Shown here piece by piece: positions 38,072 to 50,073 of a stretch of 64,000 bases of DNA. A model generated the notes under the pieces. That model saw only the letters and a list, made by a program, of their open reading frames with translations, was not told the origin of the DNA and ran no database searches. Position 1 is the stretch's first letter. Each line of letters starts with the position of its first letter. The stretch is from Prinia subflava (Eukaryota > Chordata > Aves > Passeriformes > Cisticolidae): contig NW_026960607.1 of NCBI RefSeq assembly GCF_021018805.1, positions 4,528,501 through 4,592,500 of the forward strand, written 5' to 3'. Made by a program: the position numbers and the translations under genes.

Positions 38072-40312
38072 GTAAGTATCTTTTACCTTCTTCTGTGCTG
38101 CTGAAAATGCAGTGTCTGGCTTTGAAAGGCAGCTCAGTAACCAGTCATATTCTGTTCTTAAGTAACAGCTCACATGGCTACACCAAAGGCTTTAATGCAG
38201 TTCTGAATGCATCAGTATGAAAATCTTACCTTATGCCCCTCTGTGTAATCATTACAACAGCTTAACTAGCCTGCCTGTTCTTCCTGGGTTAATTATCCCA
38301 TTATCTAGGTAATTCTAAAGCTTAGGAAAAAAGATGAGTCAAGTTCAAACAGCTCAGTGCAAGTTCAGGTCCTTAAATAGCAATTTATTTATATTAATCA
38401 CTTGAACCTTGATAGAAGGTAAAGTATGATAGAGCCTCTTCATTAACAATGTTCCTAATACAAACTTCCAAGAGACTGTTGTTTTGCAGTTGTGTTAGTC
38501 CTTCATGTGGGGCTTGAGTAGCATGGAAAGCCATTCCTGTGTCCTTTCAAATAGAATTTCATGGTGAATGTCCATGTTCCAGCTGTATTTATTGGTTGCG
38601 CACTGGAACAGAGAAATCATGGAGTCTCCATCTGCAGAGATACTGAAAATCCAACCCAACATGTGTAACAAAATGCATGCCTAATGTCAGTAGGAGCCAT
38701 ACTTAGCATATGTAGAAAATAGATCCTAGATTTAACTACTATTTTCCATTTCAAATCTAAATTTATTTGGTCTTAAATTTAGTATTAAATGTGATCATGA
38801 TGATAAAAAGCTTTTGAGTTTTGATCTGAAATTAATTTAAGCACCCTAGAGGAACAAAGGTCTCTAGCTTTGTGTTATATTCTGAAGTTAACATGGAAAA
38901 CAAAACAGGTGGAGCTTTGTGCCTTGCTAGTTAGATAAATATTTCATGATACTCCTGATGCTTGCCTTTCTTGCCTCAGAGAGGAAAATAAGCAACAAAC
39001 CTCGCTAAGTCACAGATGAATACACATTACAAAGTCTTGTTTTGCATTCTTTCAAAATGGGTAACCTTGTTTTTTATCTCGAAAAACCTGGCTAGGACTA
39101 GGAATGTCTTTGAACTTCTATTTATGAGTACAACTACATGACCCTACTCATTACAAGGAGGAAGCTATTTCTGTAGATTAGCTGAATTTACATAACAAAA
39201 CACCTAACAAGGATTTTTTGTTGTTACACACAATGCAAAAGAATCATGTTAATTATTCCTGGTAGGCTCAAAAAATATTTATGATTGGTATAGCATTCAG
39301 TATTTACCAAATGTAATGGCTGATTCTTTACACTAAAAAATGGACGAAGAGATGCCCTGAAGCTACTTACAACATGCAGAAGTAAGTGTGAAGAGGATGT
39401 TTTTGCCCCGAAATTTGTTTGTTGGAAGGGAGAGTACTTTTACAAAAGCAAACACATATTTGTGGGGAATAAGAAGGACATATATGTAGCTTGCTTTTTT
39501 CTCCATTTTCTCTCTTTGAATGGGAATTGCCAAAACAAATACAGTAACCATTGGAGAAAAAACACTTTATAAACAGATTCTGAGGAGAAAAATTGGAAGC
39601 CCTGAACAATACTAGTATTGTTTGTTAATATTCTGAGTTTAAAAATCCCATTTTAAATGGATTTCTCAGATTATTTAAAGGGTTGGGGTTTTTTTTTTTT
39701 TTCTCTTTAGAGAAGTATATGATACAAACCCTTTAATTGCTAAACCTGACACTGGTTTATAGAAAAGCCAATTTAAAATATATTTAAAATATTCTAGAAT
39801 TTATATGGCACCAGCGGTAGGGAGTCAAATTTCACATAAATTTATTTGGCTTGAAGAAACAGGTCTAGGTTCAGCTGACCTTTCTTTCTCCTAATAAAGC
39901 TCAAGTCTGAAAATATGGCAATCCTGGAAAAAAATGAAAGATACAAAACTTTCTGTCCCATACCAGTTAATAAAAATGATGCTTCTTGTATTACCACAGA
40001 AGCAGCAGCAGCCTATCTTTAATGCTAAAAGGTGGAAGAAATCCTGAAAGAAAGCTTTTGAGCATGGCGTTGAGTTTTTTATTTGGCCAAATGGTGGTCA
40101 AATCAGTTAAAAGTGGGAAGCAGTTTCCTGTTCCATAGGCAGTTTCTTGGCCGGCCTATGGAATAGGAAACCCGGTCTATTTTCTAGAGCCCCAACTGCC
40201 CCAATAGCGTGTACACACCTGGGCATCCTTAGCAAGTGGCTTCTTTTCAATACACATTACTGAAACTCAGTGCTTGATATTCAATGTATAACATAAACTT
40301 TCCATTTCAAAG
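38072..40312 (+). other. MARCHF1: MARCHF1 last coding intron (2.2 kb)
   Basis: GT-AG intron (donor GTAAGTATC, acceptor TTTCAAAG at 40305-40312). Ordinary AT-rich sequence with a T-run near 39690. I see no exon, LTR or RNA gene in it. Confidence 0.75.
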
Positions 40313-40614
40313 GTGTCCTCGAATGGCCATTTTGGACAAAACTCATTGTGGTGGCCATTGGATTCACAGGAGGCCTGGTCTTCATGTATGTGCAGTGTAA
40401 GGTTTACGTCCAGCTGTGGCGCAGGTTGAAAGCCTACAACAGAGTGATCTTTGTTCAGAACTGCCCAGACACCGTCAAAAAACTGGAGGAGAAAAACTCT
40501 CTGTGCACTCAGCGCTTGGAGGTGAAGGATGCAGTGGTGGTGCCAGTAGCACAGACAGGTACAAACTCCCAGCCGGCAGCGGAGGAGGCGACATCGGCGG
40601 TCATGCCAGTTTGA
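40313..40614 (+). CDS. MARCHF1: MARCHF1 last coding exon: second membrane segment and C-tail
   Basis: The exon completes the split Ser codon, then encodes VLEWPFWTK, a second hydrophobic segment ([19 protein letters not shown]), the juxtamembrane [15 protein letters not shown] and a cytosolic tail ending VMPV with TGA at 40612-40614. The tail contains VKDAVVVPV, which distinguishes MARCHF1 from MARCHF8. YVQL and YNRV are possible tyrosine-type sorting motifs. Both protein ends face the cytosol in this family, so the RING-CH domain and this tail lie on the same side of the membrane. About 236 residues of the short isoform are encoded by the four constitutive exons seen here. Confidence 0.97.
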
Positions 40615-42862
40615 CATGGACAGCATTGCTTGTTCCTTGCAGAATAAGCCGTAGTGTTTGCTACACTACAAATGCTACAAGAAAGTAGAAATGACTGTGC
40701 ATTTTTTCAGTTAAAAAAGACCCCAACCAAACAACAAAAAAATACCCCATACAAAAACCAAAACCGTACAAGGAAAATGGATCCAGCAAAGCAACTTGTT
40801 ACTGTATGGAATGTGACCGTTTGTGGCGTAGTTTAGCAACTATAGTCAGCAAGTGTAGTAAAAGTGGAAGTGTAGAAAGTGCAATAGAGAACAGGTTTAG
40901 CAGACAATGCCAAACCAATGCGACAATGTACTTTTTTTTTTTCCTAACTGGGAAAGTAGAAAACAGAAGTGATACAATGATTTTGTTTACAGAAGACACA
41001 AAACCTTTCATCTGTTTACTGCTAAAAGTTGTATTTGCTATTCACCTTTTCAAGGTACGCTTCAAAGGGTACCAAATCCAAGTCATATGCGTTAACAGAA
41101 AAGTACAGAGCTGTATTGCAGCACTCCCTTTCTAAGCCTTATACGGTAACACCTTCATGTGACTGTAGCGGAGCCTGAATGTTTGGGCAGCTGTGTCAGC
41201 TACGGATATTTGAACCAGTTGTTTTTAACTATGGCTGGATTTTTGAAAAGTAAGCAGTTCTAACCAGTATAAACTCATGTCTCCATAAGCTACAGATAGT
41301 TTTTTTAAATGTCAGGGAAGTAAGTACAAGAAGGAGAGAATATATAGATATGCATTTAGAACAGCAGCTCTGCTGTTTATTTTACTTTATAGAAATGAAT
41401 TAGGCATAAATTGGATACACGATGTATTGAGACAGAATTATAAATGAAAAAAAAAAAGCAGTTTACTGCAGAATTACACAGAAGTGAATTGTCTGTTATC
41501 AAAGGTGTGAAAAAGGATGACACCTACTGAAGATGGAAGCTACTTTTGGTTTTATTTTTTAAGATTCATGATACAGAAAGTTAGATGTAAGAGGACATAC
41601 CTACCTATATATCTTAAGAAAACATTAGTTTTTATCTCCTTGTTCTAAAAAGCTAGTTTTTATCTTCCTCACTGAAAAAACAAATCAATGGTTTCCTTCT
41701 GTACAGATAAACTTAAGGTGTTAGAGATTCAACAGTTCAGTTGTTAATTTCGTGTTTTGAGCACTGGCATATAAAAATGAAGTATGAATAGCATTAAAAG
41801 GTGCAATAGATAAATGAATGTAGATATAATACTGTGTCCAACAGGATGAATTATATACAAAGAACAAATTTTGTGATTCACTTTGCAAAACTGTGGTGTT
41901 TACTACAAAGACACAAGAGCAAGTGTTGACTTGAAGTAGTTATGTACTGGTGTGAACAAGTCTGGGGCCTGAACATAATGTGTATTTTAAAAAGAAGTTA
42001 AAAGTTATTTTTTAAATCTTGTATTGAGTGAAGGAGGAAAAGCAAAAAAGCAAATAAAGAACCAGAGTAATGAGGACAGGAGAGATTCACTTAAAGGAGG
42101 GGTATCTGCCACAATTACAAGTAAACTAGAGTTCTACAGAAGCCTTGAAGTTTCTGCTGGTAAATTTTCTCTTTATACACTCAAATATTTACAGTGAAAT
42201 AACAGAATCATCCCATTCTTGCAAATACCCAGGCTGCTGGACCTAAAATATATTGGAACTTATATACTAGGTATTCCTTTGTGAATGTTTACTGGCTTAA
42301 GGCTCAGGGAATACTAGAAGTAGCAGTGTTAGCAAGAAATGTGTCTTTAATCAGGTCATTATATTCTTTTGTATTTGAATTGCTCTTGTAATTTGGCTGT
42401 TACTAAGTGATTGTTATCTGACTAGACAGGACACAAAATCTTGGTGCTTGAATGGGTCCTTAATACACGTCAATATTTCCTGTAAGTTACTCCAGGTGAG
42501 CTGGATTAATGTTGAAGATTTTTCATGTAATGGCATACACTTTTTATATAAAATAATTTCTCAACTATACAACTGCAACTTCCAATTGTAGCAGATTCTT
42601 ATTTGAAAAGACATAAGAGAAACCAAATCATTTCTCCATTTAAAATTGTGGAGGAGATTTCAGATGGTCTTCAGAGCATGATGACATGTCTAAGGAATGT
42701 CTTGTAACTCCACATTTAAGATAGTCTGCAATGGCATGGTTTTCAAAAAGCTACTTGTTAAAAGGTAAATCTCATGATATCTGATGTCAGACACTTAAAA
42801 TTACTAACTGCATCTGAATGTTTGGAAGGATGTTTACAATAAACCTGCAGATTCAGCAAAAT
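40615..42862 (+). other. MARCHF1: Probable MARCHF1 3' UTR
   Basis: Non-coding AT-rich sequence directly after the stop codon. Two canonical AATAAA hexamers fall at 42053-42058 and 42838-42843, either of which could end the transcript. The 3' limit given assumes use of the second and is an estimate. No repeat insertion is evident before 43125. Confidence 0.5.
42838..42843 (+). promoter_or_regulatory. MARCHF1: Candidate distal MARCHF1 poly(A) signal
   Basis: AATAAA, 2.2 kb after the stop codon and the last such hexamer before the ERV at 43131. A proximal alternative lies at 42053-42058. Which one is used cannot be told from sequence alone. Confidence 0.4.
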
Positions 42863-43130
42863 TAACTGACAAGGAACATAATTATGAAGGATAAGTAGGA
42901 GCTTTCTGAAATAATAGTTTCTTCCTAAGTGAAAGTAACCCTGCTTCTTTAGCCAGCTTGTTCTTTGACTGCAGTAGCATCATGACCCCACTGAAAGTAC
43001 TTTAGCCCCTATTTTGTCAGTTTACTGGAGAGTAATTCACATTGGGGTTTTTTTATTGAACATGTATAAAATTCACCTTGAAGAAGAAAACAGTTGAAGA
43101 TTCTCAAAGCAGAACTGTAGCATCCAACAG

Positions 43131-43453
43131 TGATAAATAAACCTCCTTTATTTCCCTTAAGGGTCTAAGCTAGCTCAGTCCTTCTCAGGCTTAGGAGGAA
43201 TATATCAATAGACAGGAAAAAGGATTCAAAAGAGGCTCTCACCCTTAGCTGCAGTGATGTTTATTTCCAGATGGTGTCCGGGGAAAGAGAGGACGTCCCC
43301 AGGGGGACAGGGTCTTTTCTCAGAACTTCTGAGGGAGGGGCAAGCTGGCACACAGCCAATGGGGTCAAAAAGGGAAGGAAGGGTCAGACTACATGACACG
43401 AGCTCCAGGGGTCCCTGAGGGGGGAGAAACCATTCCCACAGGGGAATGTAACA
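43131..43453 (-). repeat. 3' LTR, family E
   Basis: 323 bp, TGATAAATAAACC to GAATGTAACA on the + strand (TGTTACATTCC to GGTTTATTTATCA in element orientation). Closely similar along its length to the solo LTR at 62198-62520, which has the same length. A 101-codon open frame in it is an LTR translation, not a gene. Confidence 0.92.
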
Positions 43454-43530
43454 TCTCCTCCTTTTTTTGTTTAAAAAGATATTGAGAAAAATTCTCAAAT
43501 TCAGTTTGACACGGAGTGTGGGTTTTCCCA

Positions 43531-43920
43531 CTACTTATGGTTGGTAGGGAAACTAGATTGCTTTAGGTTTGCTAACTCTATATGGTTGACTTCTGAGGTA
43601 GAAGATATGAGGCTGTTAATAGCCTTGAAAATCAAACAGCATAGGATCTCAAATACTATGGTTACAAGGAAAAGGATAACAAAAAGTAACAAAATTGTTT
43701 TAGCTACAGAAGTCCACTACCTAGTGAATCTCTAGCTCTTGAACAGTTCCTTGATCTCATCTTCAGATTCTTGCTTTACTTGTCCAATCATGTTGTTCAT
43801 GCTTCGGAGGGCAGCATGGATATTTGGAGCTTTTGAGGACAGATTCATGCAACAGAGTCTTTCAAATTTCTGGCACTCATGTCTATGCAATAGCAAAAGA
43901 TAATCAATAGCAGCACGGTT
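43531..43920 (-). pseudogene. ERV env remnant: transmembrane-subunit end
   Basis: The minus strand frame entering from the LTR stub encodes a segment with CQKFERLCC, the CX6CC disulfide motif typical of alpha-, gamma- and related retroviral transmembrane subunits, then CMNLSS and a helical stretch. Two in-frame TAG codons follow (43732-43734 and 43717-43719). Beyond them the same frame stays open through a membrane-spanning segment (LLLFVILFLVTIVF) and a cytoplasmic tail ending at a stop at 43531-43533. It lacks the surface subunit, fusion peptide and most of the ectodomain, so it cannot act as an entry glycoprotein. The stop at the tail end lies about 75 bp before the polypurine tract, as expected for env. 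Confidence 0.8.
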
Positions 43921-43950
43921 CCATTCCCACAAGGGAATGTAACACAACAG

Positions 43951-46900
43951 ATTTTACATTTTTTAAAAAGACACTGAAGAGTCAGCAACAGAAAAGACAA
44001 TGTGAAAACTTTTATAGCAATGCCTTCAACTTCAAACACTGTTCTGGCACTCAACCATATATGCAACTGAGTTTACAGTTAATTAAATAAAAGATAGCAG
44101 AAAGACTTCAGTGGAAATTCATCCTCTCCCTTGGAAATATTGAATGTGGACATCAGGAAAAGGAGGAAAATGGGACACTGCTGAGATGGATGAGACAAGT
44201 CACCAGCAAGAGAGATTTCAGCTGGCTTGAAGCAGCCTTTAACCTTTTAAAGCATTACAGTGTTGGCCTGTGCATCCCTTTCTCTTCTTAGATGCACTAG
44301 ATTTTCTAGAGCTTTCAGGGATTTCATGCAGGATTGGAATTTGTTTCTGAAGCAGGGTACAACCTCATCAAGAGGGCAAGGAGCTATTCATACCACCATG
44401 CCTTGGATTCTGGTCTTCAGTAATAAGGAAAGTACAGGGATAGAGAAACTAGACACATCATTATCGATCAATACTTTTTCAGTCCCACAAAAAGTACAAT
44501 TTTCTGTATTAATTTATTAACCACAGTATTCTATCCTAAAAAAAGAGAAAAAGCCCACAAAACCTAAACAGAACAGTATACTGAAGGTTTTAAGATGAAG
44601 TCTAAAGACTTTTTAATGAAGATGCCATCTCAAAGAACCGTATCAAACTCCTGTGTAGCCACAGTGCAGCTCTGGCAAATATGCTGACAGTGGAATTTGG
44701 CCTGGCTAAACCCACAAGGGCAGAACCTGGCTCTGAGCTGCCATTAGCGAGAACAGCTTAATCTGCATTCTTGTTTAAACCAAGTTTTAATAAAGGTAAG
44801 TAGAGGTAATTTGGTGTCAGGTCAGATCTGGAAGTTTAAACAAGATACTCCTGTACTCACTCCTGTGAACATGCACATTTCTTTTCCTGTTTTTAAGTTA
44901 TAGGCATTATAAAGTTTATTTCAAACTGGCATAAACATACCACTTTTGACTATCAGTAGCATTACAAAGATTCTTGACTAGTCCAACTGTGCCATTCACA
45001 CACTGCTCTATTTGAAGGTAATGTTTATTTTTGATGTGTAGAAAAAATAGTAATTCCCCATCTCCAGAACAAACGGTTTATAATTTCCAATAATGCAATG
45101 AAACTTACACTCTGATGAAAATATTTTACTGTGTATAATATTTGGAATTACCAGTTTGTGTTGTTTAACTCCCTCTCTTTTGCAAAAGAAAAAGTGTATG
45201 TTTTTGTGGGTGAATGTGTACTGGAAGACAGAAGGTAAGGGAAACAAAAGTAATGTATCTGCTTAATGTTGTGAAAAAAATGTATCTGTATTAAACAAAT
45301 TACTCAAAGTACTGCAGTATTTAACATGTCGCCTTGTTACCTAGAGCATCACATGCTGAACATGAATTGGCAAGACCACACTCTTGCAAGAAAGGTGAAG
45401 AATATACTCAGTTGCTTACTTAATACTGATAAACCTGATAAGATGCAAGGGGCTACTTTTGGGTACCCCGCCTTGGCAGAATGCTCAGGACTATACCTCA
45501 TAATACAAAAACACTTGAAAAGACTTCTAGTTAAGTGCTTAATTTGCAGTCTTCAACCCTATAAAGAAGCCTAGAAAGCAACTGGTTTTGCATCCATAGA
45601 ATAATGGACAACTAGTACTGGGTGTCAACTCCAAGGAGGTAAGAGGATGGAAGTTTCCTAAGGAAAGGACTGCCTTGGTACAAACCCTTATAGAAATTTT
45701 GGAATGTTCAACACATAAAAGCTTTAAATATGGACTCAACAGTTAAATACTTTAAAGCTAATCCCAGCTCAGACTCTCAGCAGGGATCCTGTTCCTTTTT
45801 GTATTATTTTATACTTTGACTTGGTGAGGTTTTCTCCTTTTTGAAAACCCTAAAGGCATTTTTTTTTAATGAAGAGGAATATTGCATGTTTGCATTACAA
45901 AAAAGCCTGTGCATTTGGGAAATGTAAAACCAAAGAAAATATCTTACCTTGACTAAAACATAATGTTCCAACCAAGGTCCAAATTTAGTTTTCTACAGAT
46001 CCACCTACCCTCTATCTTTCTGCTAGATAGGGAGCTGGGGAGAGAGTGGGCTATGTTTCAAAACACCACAATTCTAGCTGGAATAAGTCATCATATGGCT
46101 GATGATTGATAAGAATATATGTTCAAAACACAGAAGTAATGTTCTAACAAATTTCATTCTGTTCATCCAAGGCTAGCCACTTGTTCATTTTCTTACAGCT
46201 GCCCTAACTAGCTCACTATGTAAATCCAAATGGATTCACAAATCCCTGCAAGATACAGAAGAAACAGCATAAACAAAGAAGTTACAGTAGTAAAGATATT
46301 TTAACTTGCATTTATTAGCATGTGAAAAAGTGGAGCCAAATTTGGTTTCATAATTAAGAGAGTAGTGGTATGGGTCCCTAAGCCTTTTTGCTTTGCACTT
46401 AAGAGTTTAAATCTCTTGATGAAAGAACACAAAGCATGTTTCTGTTTATATTGATGTCTGTATACATACATCCCAGCCAATAAAATATTAAGGCTGTTGT
46501 GCATAAGCTTTCCTAGAAGTCAAAGAAATTGTCAAAGAACTTGCCAAAAACACTGGTGTACCACATTTCCACTACCTATGATACAGAACTCAGAAAACAA
46601 CCTTAGTTAAGAAAAGAATGATCCCAGTCTGCTGGAGAATGTGGACCCTGGGACAAACTTGCCCTTTTGCTACTTGCAAATACCTATAACTAACTGAAGC
46701 ACAGGACGTTTTTTTTTTTTAACATAGAAGATAATTTATATGAAAATACATTACTCAGAACTATTCAAAATAATAACCAAAGAAGATAGGACACAGTAAT
46801 TTTAAATGAATAATGAAACAGGGATCATTACATCTGTGTATGCACATGCCTGGGAACATGGTGAACAACATGATCAACAACCTTAATAAGGGCTCACAAA

Positions 46901-47085
46901 CAGCATAGAAGTGAAAAACAAAGCAGGATTTAGATGGGGTCATATTAAACTCAGAAAAGGACAAACCCAAGTGTTAATGGCTCGCAGAAGAAAGACTGCT
47001 ACTTTTAGGAGCCCAGAAGATACACTCAAAAAGGACAAATCAAGTCTAGAAGTTCAGGCACAGGCTTTTGCTGAGGCCGTTTCTA
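43951..47085. other. Intergenic DNA, no gene seen
   Basis: About 3.1 kb of AT-rich DNA downstream of MARCHF1. Open frames are all under 90 codons and show no family features. No LTR or RNA gene was recognised. Confidence 0.6.
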
Positions 47086-48063
47086 CAGGTTAATAGGTCT
47101 TAAAGGTCCAAGAACATTTTACGGTCTTATACGAAGTTGTTTATTACATGAAAGCATGTATCTGAAGGTGCGAGAGTCCTAAATGAGCGGTCTTACAGTC
47201 TCACAATCGATTATGAGTATAAAGTCTTAGAAATAAAATACTAAAATAAACAGTAGTCTTAACATGGAATCAAATATAACATTCCAGCCTTAAGATAAAA
47301 CAACCTTCAATTCCTGACCCCAAACAGGGTTCTCGGCCGCAGGGATCGCAGTGACAGAAAGGGGTCCTGGGGTCACGAATCCTAAACAGAGTTCCCGGCC
47401 GTGGGGTCACAGTGACAGAAAAGGGGTCCCAAGGTCCTGAATCCCAAACAGAGTTCCCGGCCGCAGGGATCACAATGACAGGAAGGGGTCCCGGGGTCCC
47501 GAACCCTCGCAGAATCCCCGGCAGCCCCGAACAGAGTTCCAGGGCAAGTGCCACAAGGTGGAAAGGGAAGGGACGGGACCCCAGGGCCCTGATCACGAGC
47601 GACAAAGACTACAATAGATAGTACCTTTAGAATCCCATTCGGCTCCCTGGCAGGGCTCGTTCCTCAGGCTGCAGATGTGGAGGTTGGATCGATAGATCGG
47701 GTTGATCAATCGATACTTTCACTTCCAACCCAGAGGCTTTTTATCCATATTTTACAAATGCATATTCATATCTTTATCTGCACACTACCCAATCTAGGTA
47801 CAATTTTTAAAGTTCGTAAAACTATGAAAAACTATGAAAAGCAGTATAAAAAACCTACGCATATAGTATATCTATCAGTGCAAAAACTTTATCTTACAAG
47901 CGTAAAAGTTCTGTCTTATTGTGCGTAAAAATTCTATCTTGTTATAACATACTTAAAAAACTTTATCTTATTTGCACAAAATTCATGCCAAAAATTATAA
48001 ACAGTACTCTATTTTTGTTATGTCTAAACTCTATCACTAGGCCTGAAGCTCTGAACTTCTACA
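47086..48063 (-). mobile_element. LTR-like element with internal GC-rich minisatellite
   Basis: A composition break and a minus strand AATAAA (in CATGTAATAAACAAC, about 47136-47150) suggest an LTR read on the minus strand. It contains a three-copy 62-bp repeat and an AT-rich half with recurrent CTTTATCTTA-like blocks. TTCTACA occurs at both proposed edges (47081-47087, 48057-48063) and might be the duplication, but TG...CA ends are not clear. The family is unknown and the boundaries are provisional. Confidence 0.45.
47315..47545. repeat. Tandem repeat, 62-bp GC-rich unit
   Basis: The anchor AACAG(G/A)GTTC(T/C)CGGCCG recurs at 47323, 47385 and 47447, exactly 62 bp apart, with a degenerate fourth copy at 47530. 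Each unit also carries an A(G)TGACAGAAAGGGGTCC-like block. The units differ at several positions, so the array is not newly formed. It is far more GC-rich than its surroundings. Confidence 0.85.
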
Positions 48064-48515
48064 CTAACAACTAGGCACTTAGGGCATGTGAAGCTTAAAA
48101 CTGAGGCTTATATTTCCACTTTATGTGTGTGTGGCTTTATATATTCTAATTTTTCTAAAGGTTTTAATTCAATCCCTGCACTTCTCACTCTCTGTGGAGG
48201 ATCCATGGAAACATGGACTCCAACAGGCTTTAATGAATCTTCATGTGCCACTTTACCTCTAGGTTTGCTACAAAATTTTGAGAGCTGAAGAAAAAGAATA
48301 TTTCATTAAAAAGTGTGGATAAGATACTTTGAGCACTTTGTATCTTAGCAATGGGCATCATCACTTTATCAGTTTTCAAATCAGCATGGTACTGTCTTGG
48401 TTAATTGTGTGAACTTGAATAAGAGCTGACATTAGTAGGATGCTTCCATTTTTATTTAGCAATATTTTTATTGCTAGATTCATTATTTAGAAATTCTCTT
48501 TTTAAAGTAATGCTG

Positions 48516-48841
48516 TGTCGCTGTTAGCCTCGCCCAAGTAACACACAGAGTCAGGAATTTTGGGAGAGCAGCAAGCAGCAGAGATGAATCCCTGCTTTGT
48601 TTATTACTTCCTATTATATACTTTTAGCAAGGTGACCATGGATTGGAGAGTGGTATTCCCACTTCTCAACCACATTGGTCAAAGGGACTGTCACACAATC
48701 ATTCTTCTCTTTGAAGAAGAATGTGAAAACAAATAATATTTACAAATACAATCTCCTTGTTTACATGAAACAAGTGTGAGAAGGTGCACACTTCTACTTT
48801 AATATGAACGCTCAGCAAACTAGGAAAATCTCATGGTGACA
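48516..48841 (-). mobile_element. Solo LTR, family C copy 2, TSD ATGCTG
   Basis: 326 bp from TGTCGCTGTTAGCC to CATGGTGACA with a perfect 6-bp duplication, ATGCTG, at 48510-48515 and 48842-48847. The same family as 32229-32556, from the shared blocks GGATTGGAG, TTCCCAC, ACCACATTGG and GAACGCTCAGCAAACTAGG. Minus orientation is supported by a GTTTATTA (TAATAAAC) poly(A)-type site near the left end. Confidence 0.88.
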
Positions 48842-49765
48842 ATGCTGTTATTTTAGTCAAATAACTTGATAAGTTTAATTTTTCCTTTGTAACAGCTAAC
48901 TAGTTACATATTAAATCCTCCATCTTAAAAAAATTGGACAGAATTTGCAATCAAGCAGTCAAGGCTTAGGGAACTTGATTACAGGACCACTATGGTAAGT
49001 GTCTCACCATCAGCTTATTTTCAGTTTCATTAGAGGAACTCTGCACAGGACCTTGGTAGGTGATTTTAAGACAACAGCTTAAACTGCAGAGCATAAATCA
49101 CATCACCTCATTTGCAAAGTCTCTTACCTTCATGAAACTTACTTCTTTTGGGAAAGTCTGGAAATCAATTATAAGGAATTTTTTCTCTTGAAAGACCTAG
49201 AAGATAGAAAGATAATGTATGCATTGTATCATGCTGAGACTGACCAAACTAGCCAATTTGACATAATTCTGTACTGCAAGCATTTTATTGCCCTTTATTA
49301 GAAAACTGACCTGGAAGGTTCCTGAAGCAGAGAACTTTTTCTGCTGAGAAAAAGAAAGATTTTTTTTTTACTACCCTTTCATATCTTTCAGGTGTCGAGC
49401 AAACCCCAGTTTTAAAAGCTAAACTTCAATATACACATTTTTTGGTCCCAGACTGTCCTCACATATGGCAGCGTCATCACAGAGATGAGTAAATATGCTA
49501 TTGCATTGAAGGACAAACAAAAAAATCATGATACTCTATATCCCCTTACAAATGGCTTAATTTGTTTCCAGTTCTAAGGAATTGTAAATTATTTCATTTA
49601 CATTTGCTGCATACAAGCAGCTATGAGAAAGTCACCATCTGTTGGGTTTTTTCTTTTTTTAAATTGCTTTGTTTATGTGAAAAATAAAAAATCATTATTT
49701 CTACTGGACTTAAAGTCAGCTGGCTCTTTCCCAGCTGAGACCACCAATAGGGTATGTTTCACTGT

Positions 49766-50073
49766 TGTTATGGATTTCGGAAGGCACAGAAATAACATAA
49801 CTATGATGGTAAAGATGAGAGCAAACTTTATTCTTCTAAATTATACTTTTACAGAGTAGTTCGGTACAAAGAACATGATTGATTATTCAGCGTCTACACC
49901 CTTCTGTAAACATCTTGGAAAAACACCACCTGTGGATGGTTTCTCACTTCCCAAGGTTTGTTTGAATTCCTCCTTTAGATTTCTCAGGCTAACATGAGAA
50001 AGTTGCTCGCCTGCCTTTCCCACAGACACTGGCAGAGCCTGAAGCCTAAGTTCAGACCAATGTCAGGCCCACA
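49766..50073 (-). mobile_element. 3' LTR with polypurine tract, class II-like ERV fragment
   Basis: On the minus strand CCTAAAGGGGGAGA is followed by TGTGGGCCTGAC, a polypurine tract abutting an LTR start. A minus strand AATAAAG near 49830 is a plausible poly(A) site, and the LTR would end at CCATAACA (49766). The frame just before the polypurine tract encodes a KGGDVG end, often seen where class II ERV coding runs through the polypurine tract. No right-hand LTR was found. Confidence 0.6.

Larger units (their letters stand above)
43131..43944 (-). mobile_element. Internally deleted class II-like provirus, TSD CAACAG
   Basis: An 814-bp insertion is flanked by a perfect 6-bp duplication, CAACAG (43125-43130 and 43945-43950). 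In minus orientation it reads: a 24-bp stub of the 5' LTR (43921-43944; 23 of 24 bases match the start of the 3' LTR), the end of an env gene, a polypurine tract (AAAAAAAGGAGGAGA, ending at 43454) and a full 323-bp 3' LTR. Everything between the first 24 bp of U3 and the env transmembrane subunit is missing: the rest of the LTR, leader, gag, pol and surface subunit. The 6-bp duplication fits class II (alpha/beta-like) ERVs. Confidence 0.9.
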
